Origin: Kribbella aluminosa
GTDB lineage: Bacteria; Actinomycetota; Actinomycetes; Propionibacteriales; Kribbellaceae
Assembly (NCBI RefSeq): GCF_017876295.1
Contig: NZ_JAGINT010000002.1
Location: 1,488,001 to 1,552,000, forward strand
Reading direction: 5' to 3'
Length of the DNA stretch: 64,000 nt
A program made the position numbers and the translations under genes. The notes beneath the pieces are model-generated. The model was not told the origin of the DNA, searched no databases, and saw only the letters and a program-made list of their open reading frames with translations. Positions 25,019 through 33,990 of the stretch are shown one piece after another; position 1 is the first letter of the stretch; the number at the start of each line of letters is the position of its first letter.

Positions 25019-25942
25019 TCACTCCGTGTGACTACTCCTCGGGGCGTACTGGACGTCCAGGGCGGCGGTGGTGAAGCCGAGGGAGGTGTAGAGGGCGCGG
25101 GCGGCGGTGTTGGTGCCGTCTACGTAGAGGACGATCGCGTCCAGGTTGCGGTCGTGCTGGAGGTGGTGGAGGCCTTGGAGGGTCAGGGACTTGCCTAGGC
25201 CTTTGCCTTGGTACGCGGGGGAGACGCCGACGACGTACACCTCTCCTACCCCGTCCTCGACCTTGGTCCAGTGGAAGCCGGCCACCGCGCCGGTCGCGGA
25301 GTCGACGGCCAGGAAGAAGCCGTGAGGGTCGAACCACGGTTGCTGGAGGCGTTCGGCCAGGTCTGCGGCGGTCCAGCTGCCCTGTTCGGGGTGGTCGGCG
25401 AACGCGGCGGCGTTGACCTCCAGCCAGGCGGCGTTGTCCTGGCCGGGGACGAACGTGCGTACGGCGATCCCGTCAGGCCACACGGGATCAGGCAAGGAAG
25501 CCCGGGTACGGCGGAGGAAGTACAGCTCGCGTGTTACCTCGAGATCGAGGCGCTGGGCGAGTTCGTCGGCGCCAGGGAGGCGTCCGTGCGCCCAGACCCG
25601 GGTACGGCTGCCCCCGTGGTCGAGCAGCATCCGGAGCAGCGCCGTACCGAAGCCCTGGCGGCGAAAGCCGACGCCGACGACGAGTTCGGCGGAGCCGTCG
25701 GGGGACAGGGCGGCGTACCCGGCGAGGTTGCGGGCGCTCTGTAATCCGCTGACCTCGATCGTGCCGGGCTCGCCGAAGTACGCGAGGACGTGGACGTCGC
25801 CGGGATGCTCGCCGTCGAGGTGCAGCAGGGTGCGTTCGGACAGCGGGTGGACGCCGTCGCTGTCCGCAGCGGTACGGGCGAGTTCCGTGATGGCGGCGGC
25901 GGTGGCCGGGGGCAATGGTGAGGGAACGGCTTCGAGAGTCAC
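25019..25942 (-). CDS. mshD: mycothiol synthase MshD
   Basis: A 307-residue protein with two GNAT acetyltransferase domains. The first contains VVGVGFRRQGFGTALLRMLLDHG; the second contains VYVVGVSPAYQGKGLGKSLTLQGL and ends with VLYVDGTNTAARALYTSLGF. MshD acetylates cysteinyl-glucosaminyl-inositol, the last step of mycothiol synthesis. GTG start. Its position a few kb from glnR resembles Rv0819/Rv0818 of M. tuberculosis. Confidence 0.93.
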   Translation of the reverse strand: MTLEAVPSPLPPATAAAITELARTAADSDGVHPLSERTLLHLDGEHPGDVHVLAYFGEPGTIEVSGLQSARNLAGYAALSPDGSAELVVGVGFRRQGFGTALLRMLLDHGGSRTRVWAHGRLPGADELAQRLDLEVTRELYFLRRTRASLPDPVWPDGIAVRTFVPGQDNAAWLEVNAAAFADHPEQGSWTAADLAERLQQPWFDPHGFFLAVDSATGAVAGFHWTKVEDGVGEVYVVGVSPAYQGKGLGKSLTLQGLHHLQHDRNLDAIVLYVDGTNTAARALYTSLGFTTAALDVQYAPRSSHTE

Positions 25943-25958
25943 CGGAACACAGTAAAAG

Positions 25959-25987
25959 GTTCAGCTGAGTTCCTTCTCAGGTTCTGA
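25959..25987 (+). promoter_or_regulatory. possible degenerate PHO box before the nucleotidase
   Basis: Three GTTC-initiated units, GTTCAGC (25959), GTTCCTT (25969) and GTTCTGA (25981), lie 10 and 12 bases apart, close to the 11-base PhoP repeat. The position 50-78 bases ahead of a secreted 5'-nucleotidase fits phosphate control, but the match is weak. Confidence 0.35.
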
Positions 25988-26036
25988 AAACAGGGGTAGC
26001 TTCAGCGGACTCACCAACCACAACGACGGAGAAGAC

Positions 26037-27860
26037 ATGGCCCTGACAGGACGAGACCGAGCACGGCTGGGGGGACGGCGGGCAGCTGGTCTGCTCGCCG
26101 CCGGGACGGCCGTGGTGCTCGCCTTGGCCACGGGGGGATCCCTGAGCCAGGCGGGGGCTGCGACCCAGCCCGACGCCGCCGCCCAGGCGACCGCCGTAGA
26201 GGCGAAGAAGCCGAAGCCGACGCACTCGCAGATCCAGTTGCTGGCGATCAACGACTTCCACGGCAACCTGGAGCCGGCGACCGGTTCGGGCGGGAACATC
26301 AACGGCATCCCGGCCGGCGGTGCGGCGTACCTCGCCACGCACCTGAAGGAGCTCCGGGCCGCGGCCGCGGCGAAGGGGCAGGACTCGGTGACGGTCGCCG
26401 CGGGTGACCTGATCGGTGCATCCCCGCTGCTGTCGGCGGCGTTCCACGACGAGCCGACGGTGGAAGCGCTCAGCGGGATGGGACTCGAGGCTGCGTCGGT
26501 GGGCAACCACGAGTTCGACGAGGGCTGGCACGAGCTGCTCCGGATGCAGACCGGCGGTTGCCTGCCGGACGGCGACGGGCAGAACAACCAGAACTCCTGC
26601 CCGGACCCGAAGCACCCGTTCACCGGCGCCAAGTACAAGTACCTGAGCGCGAACGTGTTCTTCACGAACACGCAGAAGACGCTGTTCGCGCCGTACACGA
26701 TCAAGACCTTCAAGGACGGCAAGAAGGTCGCGTTCATCGGTATGACGCTGGAGAACACGCCGAACATCGTCACCAAGTCCGGCGTCGAGGGCCTGACCTT
26801 CAAGAACGAGGTCGCGACCGCGAACGCGCTGGTTCCGGAGCTGAAGAAGAAGGGCGTGAAGTCGATCGTCGTGCTGCTGCACGAGGGCGGGTTCCCGGCC
26901 GACCCGAAGGCGTACAACAGCTGCCCGGGGATCTCCGGCCCGATCGTCGACATCAACGCCGGGCTGGACCCGGAGATCGACGCGATCATCTCCGGCCACA
27001 CCCACCAGGCGTACAACTGCTCGCTGCCCGACAAGGCCGGCAAGCCGCGGCTGGTCACCAGCGCCTCGTCGTTCGGCCGGCTGGTCACCGAGGTCCGGCT
27101 GAGCATCGACAACGCGACCGGTGACGTCGACCGGACGAACACCCTGGCGCAGAACCAGGTCGTCACCCAGGACGTCGTCCAGGACCCGAAGACGGCCAAG
27201 CTGATCGCGAAGTACAAGGCGCTGGTCGCCCCGATCGAGAACAAGGTGATCGGCCACCTCGGCACCCCGTCGGTGGTACGGACGAACGACGACTCGCTCG
27301 AGTCGCCGCTCGGCAACCTGATCGCGGACGCGCAGCTGGCCGACCCGTCGGTGGTGTCCGGCGGCAAGGCGCCGGTGGTGGCGTTCATGAACCCGGGCGG
27401 TATCCGCGCCGACCTGGCGTCGAACGGCGGTGCGGTCACCTTCGGGCAGGCGTTCACCGTGCAGCCGTTCAACAACTTCCTGGTCTCGATGGACATGACC
27501 GGGACGCAGCTCAAGGCCCTGCTGGAGCAGCAGTTCTCCGGCGTGAACGGCCCGGACGCGCCGAAGTACAAGGTGCTCCAGGTCGCGGGTATCACCTACA
27601 CCTGGAACCCGGCCGCCGCGGCGGGTTCGAAGATCGTGGCGGGCTCGATCAAGATCGCGGGCCAGCCGCTGGTCGACGGTACGTCGTACCGGATCGTGAC
27701 GAACAACTTCCTCTCCGACGGCGGCGACGGCTTCCCGGCCTTCGCCACCGCGACGAACAAGGTGTTCGGCGGGCTGGACATCGACGCGTTCGCGAACTAC
27801 CTGAGCGCGCACGACCCGTACACCCCGGTCGCGACCGACCGGATCTCCGTCGGTTCCTGA
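26037..27860 (+). CDS. secreted 5'-nucleotidase / metallophosphatase
   Basis: A 607-residue exported enzyme. An Arg-rich signal region (GRRAAGLLAAGTAVVLALATGG) precedes a metallophosphoesterase domain with LLAINDFHGNLEP, SVGNHEFDEG and ISGHTHQAYNC, and a C-terminal nucleotidase domain with MNPGGIRADL and NNFLSDGGDGFPAF. It should release phosphate from extracellular nucleotides. No LPXTG anchor is present, so it is probably secreted freely. A strong intrinsic terminator follows. Confidence 0.93.
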   Translation: MALTGRDRARLGGRRAAGLLAAGTAVVLALATGGSLSQAGAATQPDAAAQATAVEAKKPKPTHSQIQLLAINDFHGNLEPATGSGGNINGIPAGGAAYLATHLKELRAAAAAKGQDSVTVAAGDLIGASPLLSAAFHDEPTVEALSGMGLEAASVGNHEFDEGWHELLRMQTGGCLPDGDGQNNQNSCPDPKHPFTGAKYKYLSANVFFTNTQKTLFAPYTIKTFKDGKKVAFIGMTLENTPNIVTKSGVEGLTFKNEVATANALVPELKKKGVKSIVVLLHEGGFPADPKAYNSCPGISGPIVDINAGLDPEIDAIISGHTHQAYNCSLPDKAGKPRLVTSASSFGRLVTEVRLSIDNATGDVDRTNTLAQNQVVTQDVVQDPKTAKLIAKYKALVAPIENKVIGHLGTPSVVRTNDDSLESPLGNLIADAQLADPSVVSGGKAPVVAFMNPGGIRADLASNGGAVTFGQAFTVQPFNNFLVSMDMTGTQLKALLEQQFSGVNGPDAPKYKVLQVAGITYTWNPAAAAGSKIVAGSIKIAGQPLVDGTSYRIVTNNFLSDGGDGFPAFATATNKVFGGLDIDAFANYLSAHDPYTPVATDRISVGS

Positions 27861-27879
27861 CGATCAGCTGACGCGAAGG

Positions 27880-27908
27880 GGCCGGTGCGGTGACGCACCG
27901 GCCTTTTT
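27880..27908 (+). terminator. rho-independent terminator of the nucleotidase gene
   Basis: A 10-bp stem GGCCGGTGCG/CGCACCGGCC with a GTGA loop is followed by TTTTT, the clearest intrinsic terminator in the window. Confidence 0.9.
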
Positions 27909-27965
27909 CGTCTCGGTCAGTGATCCTGGTACCTTGCGTACTCAGGAACTTACGGAAGGTGAGCG

Positions 27966-28274
27966 ATGGCGCACGTTGCTCCGACCTCCCACCGGCGGGC
28001 CACTCGCGCGTCGCACCGGGGTCATCGCAGCGCGGACGGGCCGGTGCAGATCAGCAGTTGGCTCGGTCTGGCGTTCGGTTTCGTGGTCGGGTGGATTCTG
28101 ACGTTCCAGTCGCACGTCGGCGTCCATGCGGCCGGGGTCACGCTGCTGGTGATGCTGGTGCCGATCACGATCGGCACCTTCGTGGCCGCGTTCAAGCAGG
28201 GCGTCGGGTCCTGGACGGCGGCCCTCCTTACGGCGGCCGGGCTCGCCTTCACCGTGCTGAAGTTCTTCTTCTAG
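27966..28274 (+). CDS. small membrane protein
   Basis: A 102-residue protein with a basic N-terminus (His/Arg-rich to residue ~24) and three hydrophobic helices (about 31-47, 54-74 and 82-101), ending LKFFF. No family is recognised. Its stop shares the palindromic CTAG with the stop of the convergent glnR gene. GGAAGGTGAGCG lies upstream of the ATG. Confidence 0.68.
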   Translation: MAHVAPTSHRRATRASHRGHRSADGPVQISSWLGLAFGFVVGWILTFQSHVGVHAAGVTLLVMLVPITIGTFVAAFKQGVGSWTAALLTAAGLAFTVLKFFF

Positions 28275-28984
28275 GACTTGGCTTCGGCCGGCTCACGGGT
28301 GGTCGGCGTGGGCGGTACGACGAAGCGGTAGCCGACGTTGCGGACGGTACCGATCAGCGCCTCGTGCTCGGGGCCGAGCTTCGCGCGCAGCCGCCGTACG
28401 TGCACGTCGACCGTCCGGGTGCCGCCGAAGTAGTCGTAGCCCCAGACCTCCTGGAGCAGTTGCTCGCGCGTGAACACCCGCCCCGGGTGCTGCGCGAGGA
28501 ACTTGAACAGCTCGAACTCCTTGTACGTCAGGTCGAGCGCCCGCCCGTTCAGCTTCGCGGTGTACGACGCCTCGTCGATGACCACGTCGCCGCTGCGGAT
28601 CAGCGTGGACTCGGGCTCGTCGTTCCGCGTCGCCGCGAGCCGCCCGATCACCAGCCGCAGCCGGGCCTCGATCTCGGCCGGGCCGGCGGTGTCGAGCAGT
28701 ACGTCGTCGGCGCCCCAGTCCGCGTTCACCGCGGTCAGTCCGCCCTCGGTGACGACGAGGATCAGCGGTACGTCGATCCCGGTCGTACGGATCAGTCGCG
28801 AGGCGCTCCGGACCGCGACCAGGTCGCGCCGGGCGTCCAGCAGCACCGCGTCGGCATCCGGCGCGTCGACGAGCGCGGAGACCTCGGTGGGCAGAATGCG
28901 GATCTGGTGGGGGAGCAGGGCGAGCGACGGCAGGACCTCGGTGGAGGCCTGCAGGGCGTTCGTCAGCAGAAGCAACGTGCTCAC
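28271..28984 (-). CDS. glnR: OmpR-family regulator, probable GlnR
   Basis: A 237-residue response-regulator-type protein. The receiver-like domain keeps Asp50 (AVLLDARRD) but has Thr8-Asn9 where canonical receivers have an acidic pair, as in the atypical orphan regulator GlnR. The C-terminal winged helix (from ~132) contains LTYKEFELFKFLAQHPGRVFTREQLLQEVWGYDYFGGTRTVDVHVRRLR. No sensor kinase is adjacent. The neighbourhood (mshD nearby, sulfurtransferase genes downstream) matches Rv0818. GlnR controls nitrogen assimilation. GTG start. Confidence 0.8.
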   Translation of the reverse strand: MSTLLLLTNALQASTEVLPSLALLPHQIRILPTEVSALVDAPDADAVLLDARRDLVAVRSASRLIRTTGIDVPLILVVTEGGLTAVNADWGADDVLLDTAGPAEIEARLRLVIGRLAATRNDEPESTLIRSGDVVIDEASYTAKLNGRALDLTYKEFELFKFLAQHPGRVFTREQLLQEVWGYDYFGGTRTVDVHVRRLRAKLGPEHEALIGTVRNVGYRFVVPPTPTTREPAEAKS

Positions 28985-29145
28985 GCCGTCTCCTTGTGCT
29001 GATCGTCGGATCCTGCCGCAGCGATCCGGTCCTCGTGCACGTCAGGCCCCGACGGCGTCGTTGCCGGGGGCCTGGGACACACTGGGTCTAACAGCAAGCT
29101 GACATAATACCGGAAGACCTACCAGACCAGTGAGGCGCGGATCAG

Positions 29146-29385
29146 ATGCCGGAAGTGACCATCAGGTACTTCGCCGCCGCACGCTCGGCCGCGGGTACGT
29201 CGACGGCGACCGCGGAAGCGGGCTCGATCGGTGATCTCGTGACGTCGGTCTCCTCCGATCGGCCGGAGCTGGCACGGGTGTTGTCGATCTGCACGTTCCT
29301 CCTGGACGGTGAGCGGGCGGATGCAAGCACAAAACTCACCAAGGGTGCGTTGGTAGATGCCCTGCCGCCCTTCGCCGGCGGCTGA
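29146..29385 (+). CDS. MoaD/ThiS family sulfur-carrier protein
   Basis: A 79-residue beta-grasp protein ending in PPFAGG; the terminal Gly-Gly is the site adenylated and thiocarboxylated in MoaD/ThiS proteins. It begins MPEVTIRYFAAARSAAG, typical for MoaD-like members. It could supply sulfur for molybdopterin or another pathway; no partner enzyme is adjacent. A CATAAT hexamer at 29103-29108 is a possible -10. Confidence 0.85.
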   Translation: MPEVTIRYFAAARSAAGTSTATAEAGSIGDLVTSVSSDRPELARVLSICTFLLDGERADASTKLTKGALVDALPPFAGG

Positions 29386-29415
29386 CCGAACTCCTCGCGA
29401 GGTACATTCGTCGCC

Positions 29416-30789
29416 GTGGCGATGGAGTCGGGGACGCTACTCACTACGGTGGGGCGGGCGGGGGTTCTGTTCGGCAAGGCCTGGCCGCGGCTGGCGGCGG
29501 TCTTCCTGGTGGCGCAGTTGGTGCACCGGGGCCTGCAGTGGGTCGCCGTTCAGGCAGGTGCCAAGGCCGAGGCGGCCGGTATCGCAGTACTCGCGTTGCT
29601 GGTCGTGGTCTCGCTGGCGATGTACGTGACGATGTTCCTGGTACTGCGTGGTGAGCTGCCGTTCCACCGGCGGGCCGTTGCCGAGGGAACGCTCGCTCCG
29701 GACGGGATGGAGCCCGGCAACGAGCATCGTCCGCTCGACGCGATCGCCGCGGCGATGCTGCCGTTCCTGGCGTTCTACGCGGCCTACAAGTTCCTGCAGA
29801 ACGAGGCGCTCAACTACGAGTACCAACTGGCCGTCAAGAAGGTCAACGACATCGCGGCGACAGTACTGACCGGCGGTACGGCGCCGCAGCAGTCGGACGG
29901 CCTGCAGTCGCTGTCGACCTGGCTGTTCATCGGGCTCGGCGTCACGGCGTACCTGCTCCGCTTCGTGTTCAAGAAGTGGCGGAAGGACAGAGAAGGCCCG
30001 GTCCGCAAGCTGTTCGTCACGTACCTCGAGGCGCTGTGGATCTTCGTGGTCGCGTACCAGGCCACGTCCGTGATCCCGCCGCCGCTGACCTGGCTGAAGG
30101 GGCGCCGGCTGTGGCAGTGGCTGCAGGACGGCTACACCTGGGTGCTGGACCATGTACTCGGTGTGAACCAGGTCCGTGAGGTGTGGGACTCGGTGACCGG
30201 CTTCATCGCGTCCGGCATCGGTGACCTGTGGAGCGCCGCCGTACTGCCGCTGATGTGGATCACGATGACGGCGGTCATCTACGGCCGCGTCGTGCAGAAG
30301 CTCGAGAAGCCGCGCTGGAGGTTCGACCGGATCACCAACCGCTGGCAGCAGACGCCGCGGATCGTCCGCGTCGCGGGCAACTCGGTGGTCGCGGACTGGA
30401 AGGACCGCTGGAACCCGGTGATGAACGCGTTGCGGCTGGTACTCCGCTCCGGGCTGCGGCCGATGCTCGGCTACTTCCTGGCGTGGGCGGTGGTCACGTT
30501 CGCCGCGAGCGCGGTCTGGATCATCCTGAAGCTGTGGGTGCTGGGGCCGCACACGTTGCAGTTCTGGCTGGTGATCGACGAGCCGTTGAACCTGATCACC
30601 GACGGGCTCAAGACGATGCTGCAGGTCTGTCTGCTGGCCGCGGCCTACGACCGGATGATCGGCGGCCTGGCCGGGTACCTGGCCCCGCGGCGTACCCGTG
30701 CGGTGCACGAGCAGTCGTCCGGCGACCACGGCGTCACCGACCTCGGCGCTGCTACCTCGGGAATGCCAGGTACTGAGGGACCTTCGTAG
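29416..30789 (+). CDS. polytopic membrane protein of unknown family
   Basis: A 457-residue protein with about seven or eight hydrophobic segments, for example ~50-75, 100-117, 155-175, 195-215, 270-292, 345-370 and 380-420. Soluble loops are rich in Trp, Arg and Lys (FKKWRKDREGPVRKLF; KLEKPRWRFDRITNRWQQTPRIV). The C-terminal 30 residues are polar. I do not recognise the family. GTG 29416 and ATG 29422 are both usable. The 3' end overlaps a convergent gene by 38 bases. Confidence 0.75.
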   Translation: MAMESGTLLTTVGRAGVLFGKAWPRLAAVFLVAQLVHRGLQWVAVQAGAKAEAAGIAVLALLVVVSLAMYVTMFLVLRGELPFHRRAVAEGTLAPDGMEPGNEHRPLDAIAAAMLPFLAFYAAYKFLQNEALNYEYQLAVKKVNDIAATVLTGGTAPQQSDGLQSLSTWLFIGLGVTAYLLRFVFKKWRKDREGPVRKLFVTYLEALWIFVVAYQATSVIPPPLTWLKGRRLWQWLQDGYTWVLDHVLGVNQVREVWDSVTGFIASGIGDLWSAAVLPLMWITMTAVIYGRVVQKLEKPRWRFDRITNRWQQTPRIVRVAGNSVVADWKDRWNPVMNALRLVLRSGLRPMLGYFLAWAVVTFAASAVWIILKLWVLGPHTLQFWLVIDEPLNLITDGLKTMLQVCLLAAAYDRMIGGLAGYLAPRRTRAVHEQSSGDHGVTDLGAATSGMPGTEGPS

Positions 30790-31357
30790 CCCACGTGATC
30801 ATCGGCTGCACGCTGCCGGCGACGGAGGACGGTACGACGAACACGGCAACCGTCTCGAACGGCTTCCCGGCCGTCGGCTTCAGGTAGTACTGCGCGGCCG
30901 CGCCCCGCCAACTCGCCGGCTTGTCGTCAGAACCGCCCGTGCAACCGGTGGGACGGTCCTGGTAGTTGTCGGCAACGACCGTCTCGTTCCAGATCCGGCC
31001 GTCCGGTGCCCTCAGGTGCAAGGTGCAACCGCCGAGTCCGTCGAGTGCGGACAGCTTGTCCACCTGCAACCGGAAGTGCACCCGGATCCGGGCGGTCCCA
31101 GGAGGCAGTACGTCGTTCTCACCGGCCTGCAGCGGTTGCGGGTCCTGCTGCACGCTGGCGGCGTACCAGGTCGCGCCGTTGTACGACGTACCGCCCGCAG
31201 CCACGACGACGGGATCGCGGGGCTTCGCGTCGTACCAGGACTTGTAGTCGCTGCGTGTGGTCCACCAGCCCGCCAGCGGGATCGCCACGACCAGGGTCGC
31301 GAGGGCGATCGAGTTCGTCCGGAACCAGCCGCGGCGGGCCCGGCGCGCGCCACTCAC
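30752..31357 (-). CDS. membrane-anchored exported protein (third of a set of three)
   Basis: A 201-residue protein with one N-terminal helix (TNSIALATLVVAIPLAGWW) after a basic segment and a beta-rich exterior domain with a possible disulfide pair (GGCTLHL and PTGCTGG). No family is recognised. Its start overlaps the stop of the upstream gene by 4 bases. It forms an operon with two other single-anchor proteins that have similar layouts. Confidence 0.7.
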   Translation of the reverse strand: MSGARRARRGWFRTNSIALATLVVAIPLAGWWTTRSDYKSWYDAKPRDPVVVAAGGTSYNGATWYAASVQQDPQPLQAGENDVLPPGTARIRVHFRLQVDKLSALDGLGGCTLHLRAPDGRIWNETVVADNYQDRPTGCTGGSDDKPASWRGAAAQYYLKPTAGKPFETVAVFVVPSSVAGSVQPMITWATKVPQYLAFPR

Positions 31358-31920
31358 GTGTCGCTCGCAGCGGTCAGCGCCACGACGTCCTCGAGCTTCG
31401 GAGCGTCGTCGCCGAGCGGCACGGTGACCTGCGGCTCGAGGTCGTTCAGGATCGACTTCTCCATCACCAGCAACGTTGCCCCGGGCACCTTGCCGGCCGG
31501 CATCTCGACCACGAACGAGCCGCGCACCGGGATGCCCGGCGCGAACTCGCTGCCGGTCAGGTCCACCTGGTCCAGCCCGTTCCGGTTCGAGCCGAGGTAG
31601 GTGACGCCGTCCGACGACTTGATCCGGACGTTGAAGATGTGCATCGGCTCCCGGTTCGCGGTCACGGTCGCGTCCACCACCACGAAGTCGGTCAGCGAGT
31701 CGCGGTCCGGCGTGGTGTGCGGGATCCGCAGCTTCTTTCCGAGCCGTACGTCGTTCACGGTCAGGTCGAAGCGCGGCGTGTGCACCGCGCGGCCGACGAT
31801 CCCTTGCACAGGCGTCGGTTTCTGGATGTCCTGCTGCGTCGGGGTCAGCCGGTACAGGCCGACGATCGCGACCAGCACGGCGAGCGTCAGGCCGATGTTG
31901 ACCAGTCTGCGGGTACTCAC
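31354..31920 (-). CDS. membrane-anchored exported protein (second of three)
   Basis: A 188-residue protein starting MSTRRLVNIGLTLAVLVAIVGLY (basic N-terminus plus one helix), then a DUF4352-like beta-sandwich: VGRAVHTPRFDLTVNDVRLGKKL and DFVVVDATVTANREPMHIFNVRIKSSDG. GTG 31920 overlaps the upstream stop as GTGA, which fixes the start better than the earlier alternative. Function unknown. Confidence 0.7.
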   Translation of the reverse strand: MSTRRLVNIGLTLAVLVAIVGLYRLTPTQQDIQKPTPVQGIVGRAVHTPRFDLTVNDVRLGKKLRIPHTTPDRDSLTDFVVVDATVTANREPMHIFNVRIKSSDGVTYLGSNRNGLDQVDLTGSEFAPGIPVRGSFVVEMPAGKVPGATLLVMEKSILNDLEPQVTVPLGDDAPKLEDVVALTAASDT

Positions 31921-32552
31921 TTGAGGTTGTCCTTGACCTTGACCGTGGTGTCCGCGACGAGCTTGTCGGTCATCCACTTCTCGTGGTGGTCCAGGATCGA
32001 GTCGTCGATGTGTTGGTAGCCCTGCACGGTGAGCTTGACCTCGGTCGGGAGCTGGGTCGCCTTGGGCAGCTTCCAGACGTACGCGACGTTCTCGCCGGCG
32101 TCCGGGGTGAGCACCGGGTTCATCGTCTCGTCACGGATGTTCGTGGTGCCGAGCGGCGGGTCGGTGTCCTTCACGCCCGGGACGCCGATCAGCCGGATCA
32201 GGTCCGCCGGGGGCGTCGTACCGTTGACGTCGGTGACCTTCAGCTTGGTCACGACCGCGATCAGGGCGCCGCCCTCGTCCGGGGTGAACAGCGGTTTGAG
32301 GTCCTTCACCGCGACGACCCGCTGGATCGTGACCTCGAACTGCCCGGCGTCGACCGCGGTACCGGCGGCCACCTGCGGCGTCTCGTCGGCGGCCTTGTTC
32401 AGCCCGCCGAACGCCGCGGCGATCACCAGCAGTACGGCGCCGCCGCTGATCGACCAGGTCTTGACCGAACGGCCGCGCAGCCGGAGGTCCTGGAACTCCG
32501 GAAGCTCCTCCGGCTCCTCGTCCCCAGCTCCCCCGCTCCCCGTTTCGCGCAC
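31917..32552 (-). CDS. membrane-anchored exported protein (first of three)
   Basis: A 211-residue protein with an acidic cytoplasmic N-terminus, a single helix (TWSISGGAVLLVIAAAFGGLN, residues ~32-52) and an extracellular domain with GTAVDAGQFEVTIQRVVAV and GGALIAVVTKLKVTDVNG. The fold resembles that of the next gene, so the set may have arisen by duplication. The operon of three converges on the large membrane protein gene. Confidence 0.7.
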   Translation of the reverse strand: MRETGSGGAGDEEPEELPEFQDLRLRGRSVKTWSISGGAVLLVIAAAFGGLNKAADETPQVAAGTAVDAGQFEVTIQRVVAVKDLKPLFTPDEGGALIAVVTKLKVTDVNGTTPPADLIRLIGVPGVKDTDPPLGTTNIRDETMNPVLTPDAGENVAYVWKLPKATQLPTEVKLTVQGYQHIDDSILDHHEKWMTDKLVADTTVKVKDNLK

Positions 32553-32583
32553 GCCCGCAAGCCTAACCAGGCCAGGGGGCGTG

Positions 32584-32997
32584 TCAGTCGTTCGGCCGGC
32601 TGCGGAGGCGCTTGGTTTCGCCGCGGCGCTTCTTGTCGTCCAGGCGGCGGCGTACGGACGCCTTGCTCGGTTTGGTCGGGCGGCGCTTGCGGGGCGGCGG
32701 GGCGATCGCCTCGCGGAGCAGCACCGCCAGCCGCTCCCGCGCGGCCTCCCGGTTGCGGAACTGCGACTTGTACTCCGACGCCGCGACCGTCAGTACGCCG
32801 TCCACCAGCCGCGACTGCAACCGCTCCAGGGCCCGCGTCTTCAGTACGTCGCTCAACGCCGACGTGCCGGCCACGTCGAAGCTCAGCTCCACCCGGCTGT
32901 CCGTGGTGTTCACGGACTGCCCACCAGGACCACTCGACCGCGAGAACCGCCAGGCCAGCTCAGCCTCCGGAACCACCACCCCCGACCGCACCGTCAC
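32584..32997 (-). CDS. arfB: alternative ribosome-rescue factor / peptidyl-tRNA hydrolase ArfB
   Basis: A 137-residue protein with the RF1-type catalytic loop in RSSGPGGQSVNTTDSRVEL (GGQ) and a basic C-terminal tail (KRRPTKPSKASVRRRLDDKKRRGETKRLRSR) that enters the mRNA channel of stalled ribosomes. ArfB hydrolyses peptidyl-tRNA on non-stop ribosomes. GTG 32997 has GGAG 6 bases upstream. It is divergent from the HIT gene, with 42 bases between them. Confidence 0.92.
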   Translation of the reverse strand: MTVRSGVVVPEAELAWRFSRSSGPGGQSVNTTDSRVELSFDVAGTSALSDVLKTRALERLQSRLVDGVLTVAASEYKSQFRNREAARERLAVLLREAIAPPPRKRRPTKPSKASVRRRLDDKKRRGETKRLRSRPND

Positions 32998-33039
32998 TCC
33001 GCTCTCCACACCACCATTAGACCGGAGCACAATCACCAG

Positions 33040-33453
33040 ATGGATGCCTGCGTCTTCTGCGGACTCATTTCGGCGGACTCGGCCCGCTGGATCGCCAAGG
33101 AGAGCGTCGTGGTCGCGTTCCTCCCGCTGCCCGGCCAGGAGATCGCTCCCGGGCACACGCTCGTCGTACCGCGTCGGCACACCGCGGCCGGCGTGCTGGA
33201 CGTGCAGGCGGCGGACCTGGCGCAAGTGATGGACCTGGCGCAGCGGATCGCCCAGAAGATGGTGCAGCGGCTCGGTGCGACCGGGGTGTGTCTGCTGAAC
33301 GCCAGCGGCCCCGGTTCCGGGCGGAGCGTCGATCACCTGCACTTCCACGTCGTACCGCGGTACCCGGGAGATGATGACGACAGCCTGCCCTGGCCGACCG
33401 GCCGGTCGGTCCACCACCTGACCGGGGACGTGCAGCAGCTTCTCAGTACGTGA
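33040..33453 (+). CDS. HIT family hydrolase
   Basis: A 137-residue protein with CXXC-type MDACVFCGL at the N-terminus and the histidine triad HLHFHVVPR near residue 100. HIT proteins hydrolyse nucleoside phosphoramidates or dinucleoside polyphosphates; the in vivo substrate is unknown. ATG 33040 gives the usual HIT start. It may share a bidirectional promoter with arfB. Confidence 0.93.
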   Translation: MDACVFCGLISADSARWIAKESVVVAFLPLPGQEIAPGHTLVVPRRHTAAGVLDVQAADLAQVMDLAQRIAQKMVQRLGATGVCLLNASGPGSGRSVDHLHFHVVPRYPGDDDDSLPWPTGRSVHHLTGDVQQLLST

Positions 33454-33498
33454 AACGGGCGGTTGAAACGTGAACGGGGCGTCGTACCGTGGGTAACT

Positions 33499-33930
33499 GT
33501 GAGACTTGGGTTGTGGGTGCTGGCCGGCGCAGTGGTCGCCGGTGTGGTGCTCAGTGTGCTCAAGGCCTGGGTGGACGGGCGGTTTCGCGGGAAGAGCGAG
33601 GACGACGTGGAGCGAGTGACGGCCGCGGAGGTCGGTGCGGAGCTGGGGGAGCGGGCGACGCTGCTGCAGTTCTCGTCCGCGTTCTGTGCTCCCTGCCGCG
33701 CTACAAGGCGGACGCTCGCCGAGGTCGAGGGCATGGTCGACGGGGTGCGCCACGTCGAACTGGACGCCGAGTCCCACCTCGAACTGGTCCGTCGGCTGGA
33801 CATCCTCCGTACGCCGACCACGCTGATCCTGGACGCGACCGGGGCCGTGGTGAAGCGCGCCAGCGGAGCGCCCCGGAAGCCGGACGTGATCGCCGCGCTC
33901 GCCGCCGCGATCGACCGCCAGCCGAGCTGA
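33499..33930 (+). CDS. membrane-anchored thioredoxin-like protein
   Basis: A 143-residue protein with an N-terminal helix (LWVLAGAVVAGVVLSVL) and a thioredoxin fold with active site FSSAFCAPCRATRRTL (CAPC) and the cis-Pro region LRTPTTLILD. It probably acts as a thiol oxidoreductase on the outer face of the membrane. Its place ahead of the sulfurtransferase operon matches thiX (Rv0816c). A TTG at 33463 is an alternative start. Confidence 0.85.
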   Translation: MRLGLWVLAGAVVAGVVLSVLKAWVDGRFRGKSEDDVERVTAAEVGAELGERATLLQFSSAFCAPCRATRRTLAEVEGMVDGVRHVELDAESHLELVRRLDILRTPTTLILDATGAVVKRASGAPRKPDVIAALAAAIDRQPS

Positions 33931-33990
33931 CACCGTCCGCTAGGTGCCACCGGATGGCCAATGCCCCGGGGAGTAGGCAAGACTCTCCCG

